Assembly: GCA_963840975.1 (NCBI GenBank)
Contig: CAWJBC010000021.1
Location: forward strand, 186,001 to 250,000
DNA: 64,000 nucleotides
Origin: JAADJA01 sp963840975
Lineage (GTDB): Bacteria > Bacteroidota > Bacteroidia > Bacteroidales > JAADJA01
Direction of reading: 5' to 3'
A model generated the notes under the pieces. It did no database searches and was not told the DNA's origin. It was given only the letters and a program-made list of their open reading frames with translations. Both the position numbers and the translations under genes were made by a program. How positions within the stretch are numbered: position 1 is the stretch's first letter; each line of letters starts with the position of its first letter. Below, piece by piece: positions 9,466 through 19,261 of this stretch.

Positions 9466-11760
9466 ATGAAAGAACACCGTAAACTCGCCGCCATCATGTT
9501 CACTGACATCGTCGGGTATTCTGCGTTGATGTCGAAAGATGAGAAGCTTGCCCTGAGTATCCTGGAGAAAAACAGGAGTTTTCATAAATCTGCTATTTCA
9601 AAATTCAACGGGCAATACATCAAGGAGATCGGCGACGGTACGCTCGCTATCTTCCAAAGCTCCCTGGATGCAGTGGGTTGTGCCATTAAGATCATGAAAT
9701 CCTGCTGCAAAGAAAACTCGTTTTCACTACGTATCGGAATCCATATCGGCGATATTGTTTTCAGGGATGGCGATGTGTTTGGCGATGGGGTGAATATTGC
9801 ATCACGGATCGAAGCCGGTGGAAAACCGGGCGGCATTTATATCTCGGAACGGGTTTATGAAGATATTAAAAACAAGCACGAAATAATTTCAATTTTTGTT
9901 GAGGAAAGGACGCTGAAAAATATCGATATCCCAGTTAAGATTTATTCCATTGATGCTGAGGGGTCATCCATTTCAAAATCGTCGGTGCAAAGGCCGGATC
10001 AGAAAAAACATCAGCAAATAAAAAAGGCATTCCAAGCTCCCTGGAAGCTTATTATTACAGGCGGAGTTGTCGTCATTCTTTTAATTCTGACCTTAATTAT
10101 ATTTTACCTGCGTTCAAACCAAAAAGAGGATGTTCCACCTGAACGGATTGTTGTCGCTGTATTTGAAAACCGTACAAGCGATGCTAACCTCGATGATCTG
10201 GGTAAAATGGCTTGCGACTGGATCACACAGGGACTCTCCCAAACCTGCGAAACGGATGTGGTACCCTCAACTACGGTGATGCAAATATCGGGAATGCTTA
10301 TGGATCAAGCCGGAGGGAAAAAGCAAAGTGATTATTTAGAACAGCTCGCAAAGCAGGCAATGTCCAGCGTGGTGGTTTCAGGATCCTACTACCTTCAGAA
10401 TAATGAACTTCAGTTCCGGGCTGAGGTTAAAAATATAAATGAGGAGAATCTTATTTATTCGATGCCTGTTATCAGCGGATCAATCAATAATCCAATGGAG
10501 GTGATTGAAAAAGTTGCCAGTGATATCGCTGGAGGATTAGCCTATCATTTTCGATTCCAGGACATCCATTTTGTTTCCAAACCTCCCAACCAGCAAGCTT
10601 ACAGAGAATACCTGACGGGTCTTGAGTACTTTGGCCAGGATTATGAGAAAGCAATGCATCATTTTATGCTTTCGGCTAAATCAGATTCCTTGTTTGTTGT
10701 ACCCCGTTTTTTTATCGCATCTGCTTTTATGAACCGGGGTGATTATTCAAAAGCAGATTCCATTTTTCAAGCCATCAATAATGAAAGAGCCAGGCTTTCG
10801 CCGTATGAACGCTATATGCTCGATTTCCACAGGGCTTTTTTGGTTGGCAACAACATTGAATGTCTGCGTTATTTGCAGCTTGCAGAGTTGATCTCCCCGG
10901 TTGACTGGCAATTGAATTACCTGATCGGACTTGTTGCCAACCGGTTGAATAAACCCGCTTTAACTGTTGAAACGTATGCAAAGCACAACTATGCCTATCT
11001 GCATAACAACAACTATATTTTGGGTGCCTGGAGACTTTCGGTATTAGCCACAGCCTTTCATCTTCTTCGGGAATACGATAAAGAACTTATTGAAGCCATG
11101 AAAGGTCAGCAATATTATCCTGACAGGTTATGGTTTTACGCAGTTGAGACTCATGTTTATGCTGTTTCAGGGAAAACCGGAGAAATTGATAAAGTCATTG
11201 AAAAATGCCTGTCGGTTACTGCAAAGGAAAGCTCGGAAGGTGAAGTGATCATGGAAGCAGCATTGGAACTCAGCGCTCATGGTTACCCTCAGGAAGCACA
11301 GAAATATTTTACTTTAGCGATTGAATGGTACCGGAATCATCCGGAGGGTGAAGATGCCCTTGAATATCTTGGGGATGCCCTGTATCATGCCGGAAATTAT
11401 GAGGAAGCACAACAGATTTTTCAAAAACTTGCTGCGGAATTTCCTGACAATCCTGAATTCATCGGCTACCTCGGCGTTATTACTGCAAGGATGGGCGACA
11501 AGGAAAAAGCCGATAAATATGCTGAGGAATTAAGACATTTGAGTGGTCGGTATTTGTTTGGCAGGCATACCTTCTGGCGTGCGCGTATGGCAGCTTTGCT
11601 GAATGAACCTGAAAAGGCGGTAAGCCTGCTAAATGAATCCTTCGCACAAGGAAACCGGTTTGGGATTTATATTCACCAAACCATTGATTTTGAAACGTTG
11701 AAAGAATTTGCTCCATTTCAGGAACTAATTAGCAAGAAATTAATATTTTCATCCAATTGA
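9466..11760 (+). CDS. Class III adenylyl cyclase fused to TolB-like/TPR periplasmic region
   Basis: The 764-aa protein has a cytoplasmic N-terminal class III cyclase domain (residues about 5-165), one transmembrane helix (about 193-215), then a large extracytoplasmic part. The catalytic set is complete by eye: metal-binding D14 (FTDIVGYS) and D57 (IGDG), adenine-selecting K53 and D103, and transition-state N110 and R114 (NIASR). It should therefore make cAMP. Residues about 225-330 look like a TolB-like/FlgO-type fold (ERIVVAVFENRTSD). From about 370 on there are TPR-like helices (for example ALEYLGDALYHAGNYEEAQ). Fusions of this layout are known in Bacteroidota and Proteobacteria and may sense envelope partners. 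It is a single plus-strand gene with a hairpin terminator after it. Confidence 0.88.
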   Translation: MKEHRKLAAIMFTDIVGYSALMSKDEKLALSILEKNRSFHKSAISKFNGQYIKEIGDGTLAIFQSSLDAVGCAIKIMKSCCKENSFSLRIGIHIGDIVFRDGDVFGDGVNIASRIEAGGKPGGIYISERVYEDIKNKHEIISIFVEERTLKNIDIPVKIYSIDAEGSSISKSSVQRPDQKKHQQIKKAFQAPWKLIITGGVVVILLILTLIIFYLRSNQKEDVPPERIVVAVFENRTSDANLDDLGKMACDWITQGLSQTCETDVVPSTTVMQISGMLMDQAGGKKQSDYLEQLAKQAMSSVVVSGSYYLQNNELQFRAEVKNINEENLIYSMPVISGSINNPMEVIEKVASDIAGGLAYHFRFQDIHFVSKPPNQQAYREYLTGLEYFGQDYEKAMHHFMLSAKSDSLFVVPRFFIASAFMNRGDYSKADSIFQAINNERARLSPYERYMLDFHRAFLVGNNIECLRYLQLAELISPVDWQLNYLIGLVANRLNKPALTVETYAKHNYAYLHNNNYILGAWRLSVLATAFHLLREYDKELIEAMKGQQYYPDRLWFYAVETHVYAVSGKTGEIDKVIEKCLSVTAKESSEGEVIMEAALELSAHGYPQEAQKYFTLAIEWYRNHPEGEDALEYLGDALYHAGNYEEAQQIFQKLAAEFPDNPEFIGYLGVITARMGDKEKADKYAEELRHLSGRYLFGRHTFWRARMAALLNEPEKAVSLLNESFAQGNRFGIYIHQTIDFETLKEFAPFQELISKKLIFSSN

Positions 11761-11802
11761 AACTAATTAAGGTAAAGGATTGATGGTATTAAGCGCTTGT
11801 GG

Positions 11803-11840
11803 AAAAAACTGACCTGACAGTTTTTTTACCATCAGGTCAG
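11803..11840. terminator. Bidirectional terminator between convergent genes
   Basis: For the plus strand, AAAAAACTG (11803-11811) pairs with CAGTTTTTT (11818-11826) over a 6-nt loop, followed by T. An alternative perfect stem, CTGACCTGA (11809-11817) with TCAGGTCAG (11832-11840), overlaps it and could serve the convergent gene ending at 11849. The two folds are mutually exclusive. Confidence 0.75.
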
Positions 11841-11848
11841 GAGTATTA

Positions 11849-13303
11849 TTATTTCAGTAAATACTGTTTTGCTTCTTTATTGCCAATGATATCCGCATAC
11901 ATAGCAGGCGACAAGTTGTTTTTTCCCTTTAGTTTTAGTGGTCCCCAACCGGTTTGCATCACCAGATCGCCTTTGTAAGCCTCAAACGAAAAATCAGGAT
12001 TAAAGCTCCAGTCCATTTTATCGGATATTTTTTTTATCAGGTCCATATTGCCTTTATCAATTGCCCAATAAATCGGCGTTTTATTCTTAGTAGTAATAGT
12101 AGCTTTGTTTTCGCTGTTAGCTATATCCAACAAAGCAAAACCAGAACTTCCGATTTTAATATCAGCGCCTTTGTCGAGCAGGAAATTGGCAAGTTCAAAA
12201 TTACCGACCATGATGGCGATGATGAGGGGGGTATAATCCCTCGCCGCCCCAGGTTCCATTGTAGGCTGATAAGGTATTGGTTTTAGCTGTTGTATTGATG
12301 TCGCACCTTTTTCAAGCATATTGCTCATTAAAGCGACATCACCAAACTCGGCAGCAAGGCAAACCGGGAAATATTCAACTGAACCCTTATCCATTTTCTG
12401 ATTGGCCGATAATTTGGGATCGGCGCCCAGTTCAACCAGTTTTTTAACGACGTCGAGTTTGCTGGCTTTGCCGGCTTCAGTTGCATTGCAACCTTTGAGA
12501 GCGACAACCAGTGGGGTAAGTCCAAGCGAATTTGGCTTATTCAGGTCTGCACCGGCTTTAACCAGTAAATCAAGCATTTCGACGGCAGTACCGTTCCTGT
12601 CCCCAGGCATATTACTATACCAATCAGGAACTTTATAGCCAAATGCTTCGATGTTGGGCGCACCTTTGGCAAAGGATTCTTTTCTTTCCTCTTTCGATGC
12701 CGAATAAGTCACGAAGATGTCCAATGCTGTACTGCCATTTTTCAGGTTGATGCTGGCTCCTTTTTCGATCACCATTTTTAGGCATGGAACGCAATTGGTT
12801 GACATCATCACTACTTGCATCAGTTCTACTTCAGAAGGTTTCATGCTGGCTGCAGCGTTTTCCCATGCTTTGATAGCGGCCTGGTTGGCGCTTTTACCTT
12901 TGGATTTTTCATTCGCAATCAGGGTTCTGAAGGTAACACCGGGATCTGAAATACCTGGTTTGTTGGGATCGGCGCCCGCATCAAGTAATTTTTTAACTAC
13001 ATCTACCGAATAATTATTGCAGGCTGAAATAAGAGCAGGATAATCCCCCTTGTTTGGGTCGGCTCCTTTGTCAAGCAATACCTGGGTAATTTCGGGCCAA
13101 AAAAAAGCACTGGCAATGGGAGTCGAGCCATTGGCATCTTTGAAATTAACATCAGCACCACCATTAAGGGCTTTGGTAACACCGGCAAGGTCACCCATTT
13201 TACAGGCAGAGATCAGATCTTCATTTGAACCGGCAAAAGTCCATTGGACAAGCAGTGTCAAAATTGTCAAAAGGACTGAATTGATAACACTTGTTTTTTT
13301 CAT
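11849..13303 (-). CDS. Secreted ankyrin-repeat protein
   Basis: This 484-aa protein has a signal peptide (residues 1-25, ending near TFAG) and several ankyrin repeats with the G-ADxN and T-L--A patterns at about residues 28-110, 160-200, 240-300 and 350-430. Ankyrin repeats bind protein partners; in a periplasmic or exported protein the partner is unknown. Spacers between repeats carry lysine- and proline-rich insertions, so the array is not one uninterrupted stack. No enzyme domain is visible. It is a single gene, transcribed toward the glycosyltransferase gene, with a shared hairpin region at its 3' end. Confidence 0.85.
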   Translation of the reverse strand: MKKTSVINSVLLTILTLLVQWTFAGSNEDLISACKMGDLAGVTKALNGGADVNFKDANGSTPIASAFFWPEITQVLLDKGADPNKGDYPALISACNNYSVDVVKKLLDAGADPNKPGISDPGVTFRTLIANEKSKGKSANQAAIKAWENAAASMKPSEVELMQVVMMSTNCVPCLKMVIEKGASINLKNGSTALDIFVTYSASKEERKESFAKGAPNIEAFGYKVPDWYSNMPGDRNGTAVEMLDLLVKAGADLNKPNSLGLTPLVVALKGCNATEAGKASKLDVVKKLVELGADPKLSANQKMDKGSVEYFPVCLAAEFGDVALMSNMLEKGATSIQQLKPIPYQPTMEPGAARDYTPLIIAIMVGNFELANFLLDKGADIKIGSSGFALLDIANSENKATITTKNKTPIYWAIDKGNMDLIKKISDKMDWSFNPDFSFEAYKGDLVMQTGWGPLKLKGKNNLSPAMYADIIGNKEAKQYLLK

Positions 13304-13483
13304 AAAATAAAATTTAAGGATTAATACTAATTTTTATTCACTATTTGAAATGAAAATCATTAACCTCAATGACAAACTAATATTATTGCTGCCTCCACTT
13401 TATCCTTATCATATGATCTTTAGCTGAAAAATATGCTAAGTTAGTAAATGTATTGAAATGGCAAAATTTTACAATTTTTTTTA

Positions 13484-14701
13484 TCAATCTATTCCCGAGG
13501 GTTGTAAAAATTTTACTATTAAATGTGCAGCCTTTTTTGCACCGTCTGCAGGAATTTCAGGGTAAGTCACAGGCTGACCAATCGTTGACATTATTTTTTC
13601 AGCCATTATTTCAGGAGTCGTTTTAGAAAGGCTTAGCTTTATGCCTGCTCTTCGCTGTGTCAGAATTCTTGATACATTAGCCTGTTCACAGTGGCCCTCA
13701 ATTGGGAAATAGATGAAGGGTCTCCGCAGGGCAGTCAGTTCAAACGTTGATGTCGCCCCGCCCTGCACAATGGCAAGGTCACTGGCGGCGAAATGCTCAT
13801 AGAGGCGGGGAATGAAACCCTTTACTTCGATTTCTTTTGGCAGACTGAGTGAATCAGGTGAGAGGCGCGGCCCTGCCACAACAATAAAATGAAGTCCCGG
13901 GATTTGTTGTTTAAGTATTGGGAATGCCCTTCCGCAAAGCTCCAGCAATTCCTTACCAATAGCGGTTCCCCCTATGGAAGCAAGGACTAAAGGTTCATCA
14001 CCATATCCATGCTTTCTTCTAACTTCCTGTTTGTTGGCAAAGGAGATAGGATCGAAAGGGAAGATGTAACCGACAAAATTGTACATGGCCTTTGCAAATT
14101 CACGGCGGTTGGGCAGCATAAAGCCAAATGACTTATCCGGGACGTCTTCTGCTTCTCCAACGAATAATGCAAGGTCGTATGGCGGTTTTTGCTTCATGCG
14201 ATAATCATGACACCATATACGGTTCCAGTAATATATTCCAAGATGTTCCATTGGATTGCTGGTCATTGCATCAAGTCCCACAAAATCAAAGATCATAACA
14301 TAAGGAAACTTCTTAAGTTCAGGGTTCTTTCTTAGCGCAAGGTTGATCTCATACGTTTCGTCGCCGATGACCAGGTCATAATTTTTTGATTTGATCAGGT
14401 TGAGGAAAAACGCAATGTTTTGTTTCCATTCCCTTTGCGATTTCATCAGGTACTTCAATATGTTAAGGTTTGCACCTTGGACAGCTTTTTCAGCGGAAAC
14501 ATTTTCATTGGCGTATTGCTCGATCCCGTCAACAAGTTTTTCACCCGCTTCTTTAAGCATTAGCGTTGCAGGATCAGCAGCAAGCCATTCAATGGTGATT
14601 TCAGGATTTAGTTTCCGCAATTCGCCAGCAATGGCTATATCTCTTGTTATATGACCTAAACCGAGGGAACCGCTGATGTAAAGGACATTGGTTTTTTTCA
14701 T
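13484..14701 (-). CDS. GT-B glycosyltransferase, MurG/GT28-like
   Basis: The 405-aa protein shows a GT-B layout. The N-terminal Rossmann half contains YISGSLGLGHITRDIA, the glycine loop seen in MurG-like enzymes. The C-terminal half has the nucleotide-sugar binding stretch DLAIVQGGATSTFELTALRRP, close to the GT28 pattern. It probably moves a sugar from a UDP- or similar donor; the acceptor is unknown. ATG at 14701 is preferred. A TTG at 14713 overlaps the stop of the giant upstream gene (TTGA). Either way the two genes are coupled on one transcript, which hints that the giant secreted protein or its anchoring glycan could be the acceptor. That link is inference only. Confidence 0.8.
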   Translation of the reverse strand: MKKTNVLYISGSLGLGHITRDIAIAGELRKLNPEITIEWLAADPATLMLKEAGEKLVDGIEQYANENVSAEKAVQGANLNILKYLMKSQREWKQNIAFFLNLIKSKNYDLVIGDETYEINLALRKNPELKKFPYVMIFDFVGLDAMTSNPMEHLGIYYWNRIWCHDYRMKQKPPYDLALFVGEAEDVPDKSFGFMLPNRREFAKAMYNFVGYIFPFDPISFANKQEVRRKHGYGDEPLVLASIGGTAIGKELLELCGRAFPILKQQIPGLHFIVVAGPRLSPDSLSLPKEIEVKGFIPRLYEHFAASDLAIVQGGATSTFELTALRRPFIYFPIEGHCEQANVSRILTQRRAGIKLSLSKTTPEIMAEKIMSTIGQPVTYPEIPADGAKKAAHLIVKFLQPSGID

Positions 14702-14709
14702 GATTTTCT

Positions 14710-17700
14710 TCAATTAGGAACATTTGAATAGCTGTCTAGGTTCGGTATCCATTTTTCATTTTTATCCCTGTTGTTTGTTTGCCTGTCGAGGTTGAAGTCA
14801 GAGGGCAAGTATCCTGTTTTGCCAATTTGAGTTGATGTTCCCCAAACCTGCGTTTTATCGTTTAATAGTATATCTCCGTCACCATTACCGTCACCGCTTC
14901 GCATACCCCATTTACCGGGTGCAAGTTGTTTGTGACCAGAACTCCCTCCATAAACCTGAGATTCACCCGTGGTATAGTCATAGGAGTATGTGCCAGCCGA
15001 ATAGGAGGTAGGGTTGGCATTCATTATGCTCTGATGGTTCCGGTTGTATATGACCACATAAAGGTTATTTACAATTGAATTCGAAAACTTCAAGTTCGAA
15101 AATCCATCCAGAGCTACAATAGAGCCATTGTTAAGGATAAAGCCCGGCATTTGTGCGACCATAGTGGTTTTGGTTGCAGTTGCTGCAGAAATCGCATCCC
15201 TGAGTTCAACCAAAACCCAGTCGACCACGTTTGCATTCGGAATCACTCCTACACTTCCTGCTCCGGTATAGTACCAGTCGGGCAATGAATTGCCAAAATA
15301 GGGCAGGGCCGGACTGAACGGATGGCTGAGCGGAAGAATTCCATTCAGCGTTGTATTCATATTGGTGCCATTGAATGGCCCTTCCAGGTATGCTTTGAGC
15401 GAGAGCGACCGATTCGTCCAGTTGATCCGGCTATACGGATCGTAATCATAATTTTCACCTGAGAAGCCTCCGGTTGCATACATGAAATTGACACTTCCTG
15501 CGTTTACACTTTTGTAAACATTATAGCTGCTTCCCCATGTATTGTCAGGGAAAATAACATCCTGTATCACAATATCCTGGTTGTTTTCGATGGTCAGCAA
15601 AGAGCCTCCTGCAGCTCCGTTTTTAAAAGTGCAATAATTTAAAGGAATTGCCGGATCGATGATGGCTCCGCTTTTTACCCAGATTCCATGATCATCCATA
15701 TCCTCGAAAGTTGTATATTCTCCTCTGATCACGCCGCCGCTGTTTACGGCTAATCCATAGTCTCCAAAACTACCGCCGAATACTCTGTTTTCATTTCCTG
15801 AGGCTCCATAGGTTTCAAACATTCCATAAGTTCCAACAGTCATAGAATTGCCAATATTAAGTTGAGAGTCAGGAAGCAGAGATAAAATTCCATGCGGAAT
15901 ATTGATATCTCCCTCAACCGTAAGGTTAAATCCGTTCACCTGTAGCTTATTATCTGTTATATCCAGGTTTCCTTTAATGGTCAGGTTGTTAGTCACTTCA
16001 ATGTACATGGATCGTTGAATCGTGACATTACCCAGCCAGTTATTGGCTGCCAGGTTAATTTCATCGGTTGCTGAGGAAGTGCTTATAAATCCGGTATTGG
16101 CTGAATTTATCTGAAAGGTGCCTGGCGTAGGGGCAAACAATGACCAGCCAAACTGGAATGTTCCGCCAGTAATTCCATTATCATTAAAATTGGGACCAAT
16201 TGTAATACTACGCTCAGGGAAAGATGCAACGGAGCCTGTGTTCATTATAAGCGACCCGTCAAGCGTGACAACTCCCTGGTGCAGGCAAGTGAACTGAGCA
16301 TTGTTCAGTGTAATATTCCCTGATGCAGGAAATGTAAGATCGCCCTCAACCGTAAATATACCCGCGTTGTTAAATAGAACTGAGCCAGCAATATTGGCAT
16401 TGCCTCCAACCGATAAGCTTTTTGTGTCAAAAGCCAAGCTGGAATTCGTTTGCAGGGTGGCATTCCCATTAGCTACAATGCTATACCCGAACGACCATGA
16501 TGCGCCATTTGTAACGGTTACATTTCCGTTCACCATTATTTCAGGTGCTTTACTGCCATTATCGGCTTGGTTGCCTTGTCCGTCCAGCACCAGGTTGCCG
16601 AAAGCGCTACTCGAATAATCCATAATAAGAACATTGGTTATATAAGCTGTATTGCCTATACCAATATTGGCCGCGCTTCCACCACCGAACGACCAGGTAT
16701 TGACATGGATGGTTCCATTGGTAATATTGGAGCCGGAACCACTGTGCCAGTAAATGGAATTTGCCGTAAGATCGGTAGGATAGGTAATTCCAAGTATTCC
16801 GGATATGTCAACATTGCCTGAAACAGTACCGTCGTAAGCATTTAAATTAAAAGTGCTTCCCGCATTGATTATCAGGTTGCCTGTTATTGTAAAATCCGAA
16901 GCAAGGGTGATCGAATTTGATTTGCCACCAACAGAAATAATCATACCGCTTCGCTCATCAATCAGAGGTCCCTGGGAATATGATTTTTCCCCACTCTTTG
17001 AGCTTTTATTAATCTTTACATTATTCAGGGTGCATCCATTGGACTGGCTTATGGTGTAATCCGAAGTACCGCAAAATTCAAATGTGCCACCTGCCGGACT
17101 AAAGTCAGCTCGGTTACCGATAAATCCCCGGGACGTGCGTATGGTGCCTCCAGTAATGTTTTCTATAAAGGTATAACCGGGTGCATCATTATTAATAAAT
17201 ATCCCCTGATCTCTAAAATCAAGCACACCATCCGTCATATAAACCTCGGCGTTTCCAACATAGGGCCAATAACTATAGGTTGTGCCTCCATACACATTCA
17301 TTGTTCCTCCGGTCATTACGATGGAACCGTTAAGGTCAACATAACCATTATAATTGTAAACATTGATCGTTCCTCCAGTATTGTAAATATCCCATAAACC
17401 AAACAGGCCATTGTCCACAAGGTCATAACACGTAAAGGTTCCTCCATTTTCTACAATTACTCCTCCAAGTGTCCAATCGTAATGGTCACAGGTTACTGTA
17501 GCACTGTTAATTATCAAACAATACGGAGTATTTATTTCAAGTATATTAAAATACTCGCTTGTTTGAATGTATGAACAATTGTACTGACCGTCAATTATTA
17601 CCCTTCCCTCACCCGGTGTAAAACTACCTGTAGAAAGACTTCGCCACCAGTTAAAGGCTACCCTTATCACACTTGCATTTGACATGGTAAGATTTCCGGT

Positions 17701-19152
17701 AATGCCAACGCTCCCATTCACTTTGAGTTGCTTATTATCGATGATCAAATTGCCTCCTGCCTGTATTTCCAGGGAATTACATTCCGGGTCTGATACTATT
17801 ATCATGCAAGGCTGGTATCCATAAGGGGTAATATAAACATCCTCACTAGGTAAAGGGGCATGACCGAGCGACCAGTTAGCCGGATTTTCCCATTGGTAGC
17901 TGATTGTTCCTAACCAAATATTCGGTGGCTGAGTTTCATTATATGCCAATGTATAGGAACCTCCCGCTCCGCTGTATCCTCTTACCTTTACATAAATTAT
18001 TCCTGTATAAGTTGAAACCCATGTAATTTGCGACCTTTGACTTTCACAACCATCATCATCGTAGGCACTTACAGTGCATCCATTATTGTACAGTTCAAGG
18101 TAAGTATCAAATGTGGCTGTTGCTCCATCACCGCAACCGGTTTTAAAAATGTATTGTTTGCCTGCAATTGCATTAATCTGATAAATTTTACAACCCTGAC
18201 TAACCAGAGATGAACTATGGATTTGAAAGTACGAAGCAGGTATTATTGTGAAATCATAAGACGGACAAGCCTTGCATATTTCCGGATTTATACCCCGATA
18301 AGCTAAAACATAGTTTCCAAAAGCCGTGTAGTTATATCCCCTTACTTTAATGTAAGCTGGACCTGAATAATTTGCAGTCCAGTTAATGATCGACCGGTTG
18401 CTTTCGCAGCCATCGTCATCACCAGCAATTAGAAAACAACTATTATTATATAATTCAATATAGGTGTCAAATTCTGCTGAAGCACCATCGCCACAGCCGG
18501 TTTTGAAAGTATATTCATTTCCAGAAGTGACATTCATAGAATAAATCCTGCATCCGTTGCTGGAAATAGATGAACTATTAACCTGAAAATTTGTTGATGG
18601 TGCAATGGAATAGTCGTATGCCGGACAGGTTAAGCACCATGGATCTGACTTGAAAGCCAATGTATAAGCTCCGTAGTACGAACTGTTATAACCCCTAATT
18701 TTCAGGTAAATAATTCCTGAATAATCTGCTGTCCATGTAATAATAGACCGGTTGCTTTCACATCCATCGTCATTGTAGGTTATTAAATTGCAACTGCTGT
18801 TGTACAGCTCCAGGTAGGTATCAAAGGCTGCTGTAGCACCGTCTCCACAACCTGTTTTAAATGTGTATGTCGAATTAACTGAAACCGTTAATTGGTAAAT
18901 TTTACATCCATCGCTAACAATTGAATTGTTAAGTATCTGATAACTTGAAATTGGTGATATCAAAAAATCAAAGGTTGGACATGTCACGCAATCCACATCC
19001 GGAGCATCAGGATTCAACTTCACTTTTGGACTGACTGATTGGTCATTGATTACCATTTTTTCTGGTAATTCATGTATATCCTGTTTTTGGCTGTAACTCA
19101 CATAGGTCAACAGAAAGAATGCAGCTAAAATGTTAAAAGGTAGATCTTTCAT
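14710..19152 (-). CDS. Giant secreted beta-helix protein with three N-terminal repeats and dockerin-like tail
   Basis: This is a 1480-aa protein. A signal peptide spans about residues 1-21. Residues about 55-400 hold three copies of a roughly 115-residue unit, each with KTGCGDGA..FDTYLELYN and DDGCES motifs and paired cysteines, resembling pre-peptidase C-terminal (PPC)-type beta-sandwiches. Residues about 410-1230 are beta-helix rich in GGT/G-N-L turns and include the cassette shared with the other two giant proteins. A charged insertion lies at about 715-745. Residues about 1250-1415 (LKAYLEGPFNG..VDWVLVELRDA) form a conserved C-terminal module. The last 64 residues carry two calcium-loop-like motifs (GDGNGDGDILLND and DFNLDRQTNNRD). 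There is no standard T9SS tail. It is probably a surface adhesin or matrix protein. Confidence 0.85.
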   Translation of the reverse strand: MKDLPFNILAAFFLLTYVSYSQKQDIHELPEKMVINDQSVSPKVKLNPDAPDVDCVTCPTFDFLISPISSYQILNNSIVSDGCKIYQLTVSVNSTYTFKTGCGDGATAAFDTYLELYNSSCNLITYNDDGCESNRSIITWTADYSGIIYLKIRGYNSSYYGAYTLAFKSDPWCLTCPAYDYSIAPSTNFQVNSSSISSNGCRIYSMNVTSGNEYTFKTGCGDGASAEFDTYIELYNNSCFLIAGDDDGCESNRSIINWTANYSGPAYIKVRGYNYTAFGNYVLAYRGINPEICKACPSYDFTIIPASYFQIHSSSLVSQGCKIYQINAIAGKQYIFKTGCGDGATATFDTYLELYNNGCTVSAYDDDGCESQRSQITWVSTYTGIIYVKVRGYSGAGGSYTLAYNETQPPNIWLGTISYQWENPANWSLGHAPLPSEDVYITPYGYQPCMIIVSDPECNSLEIQAGGNLIIDNKQLKVNGSVGITGNLTMSNASVIRVAFNWWRSLSTGSFTPGEGRVIIDGQYNCSYIQTSEYFNILEINTPYCLIINSATVTCDHYDWTLGGVIVENGGTFTCYDLVDNGLFGLWDIYNTGGTINVYNYNGYVDLNGSIVMTGGTMNVYGGTTYSYWPYVGNAEVYMTDGVLDFRDQGIFINNDAPGYTFIENITGGTIRTSRGFIGNRADFSPAGGTFEFCGTSDYTISQSNGCTLNNVKINKSSKSGEKSYSQGPLIDERSGMIISVGGKSNSITLASDFTITGNLIINAGSTFNLNAYDGTVSGNVDISGILGITYPTDLTANSIYWHSGSGSNITNGTIHVNTWSFGGGSAANIGIGNTAYITNVLIMDYSSSAFGNLVLDGQGNQADNGSKAPEIMVNGNVTVTNGASWSFGYSIVANGNATLQTNSSLAFDTKSLSVGGNANIAGSVLFNNAGIFTVEGDLTFPASGNITLNNAQFTCLHQGVVTLDGSLIMNTGSVASFPERSITIGPNFNDNGITGGTFQFGWSLFAPTPGTFQINSANTGFISTSSATDEINLAANNWLGNVTIQRSMYIEVTNNLTIKGNLDITDNKLQVNGFNLTVEGDINIPHGILSLLPDSQLNIGNSMTVGTYGMFETYGASGNENRVFGGSFGDYGLAVNSGGVIRGEYTTFEDMDDHGIWVKSGAIIDPAIPLNYCTFKNGAAGGSLLTIENNQDIVIQDVIFPDNTWGSSYNVYKSVNAGSVNFMYATGGFSGENYDYDPYSRINWTNRSLSLKAYLEGPFNGTNMNTTLNGILPLSHPFSPALPYFGNSLPDWYYTGAGSVGVIPNANVVDWVLVELRDAISAATATKTTMVAQMPGFILNNGSIVALDGFSNLKFSNSIVNNLYVVIYNRNHQSIMNANPTSYSAGTYSYDYTTGESQVYGGSSGHKQLAPGKWGMRSGDGNGDGDILLNDKTQVWGTSTQIGKTGYLPSDFNLDRQTNNRDKNEKWIPNLDSYSNVPN

Positions 19153-19185
19153 ATTCCTGGATTTTTACTTTAACTAAGATTTCCC

Positions 19186-19193
19186 CAAAGTTA
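19186..19193 (-). promoter_or_regulatory. Putative -7 box (TAACTTTG) for the giant gene at 19152
   Basis: On the minus strand the box reads TAACTTTG, an exact TAnnTTTG match 34 nt upstream of the start codon. No clear -33 TTTG is present. Confidence 0.4.
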
Positions 19194-19261
19194 ATCCAGT
19201 AAGGATGGAATTTAATTGTATAAAACAGACATCCCCTTGTAAAAAACAGACATTTTAGGGG

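Noticed and set aside
11954..12286. 110-codon plus-strand frame in the ankyrin gene
   Set aside because: Antisense to a repeat protein with clear ankyrin signatures; a shadow.
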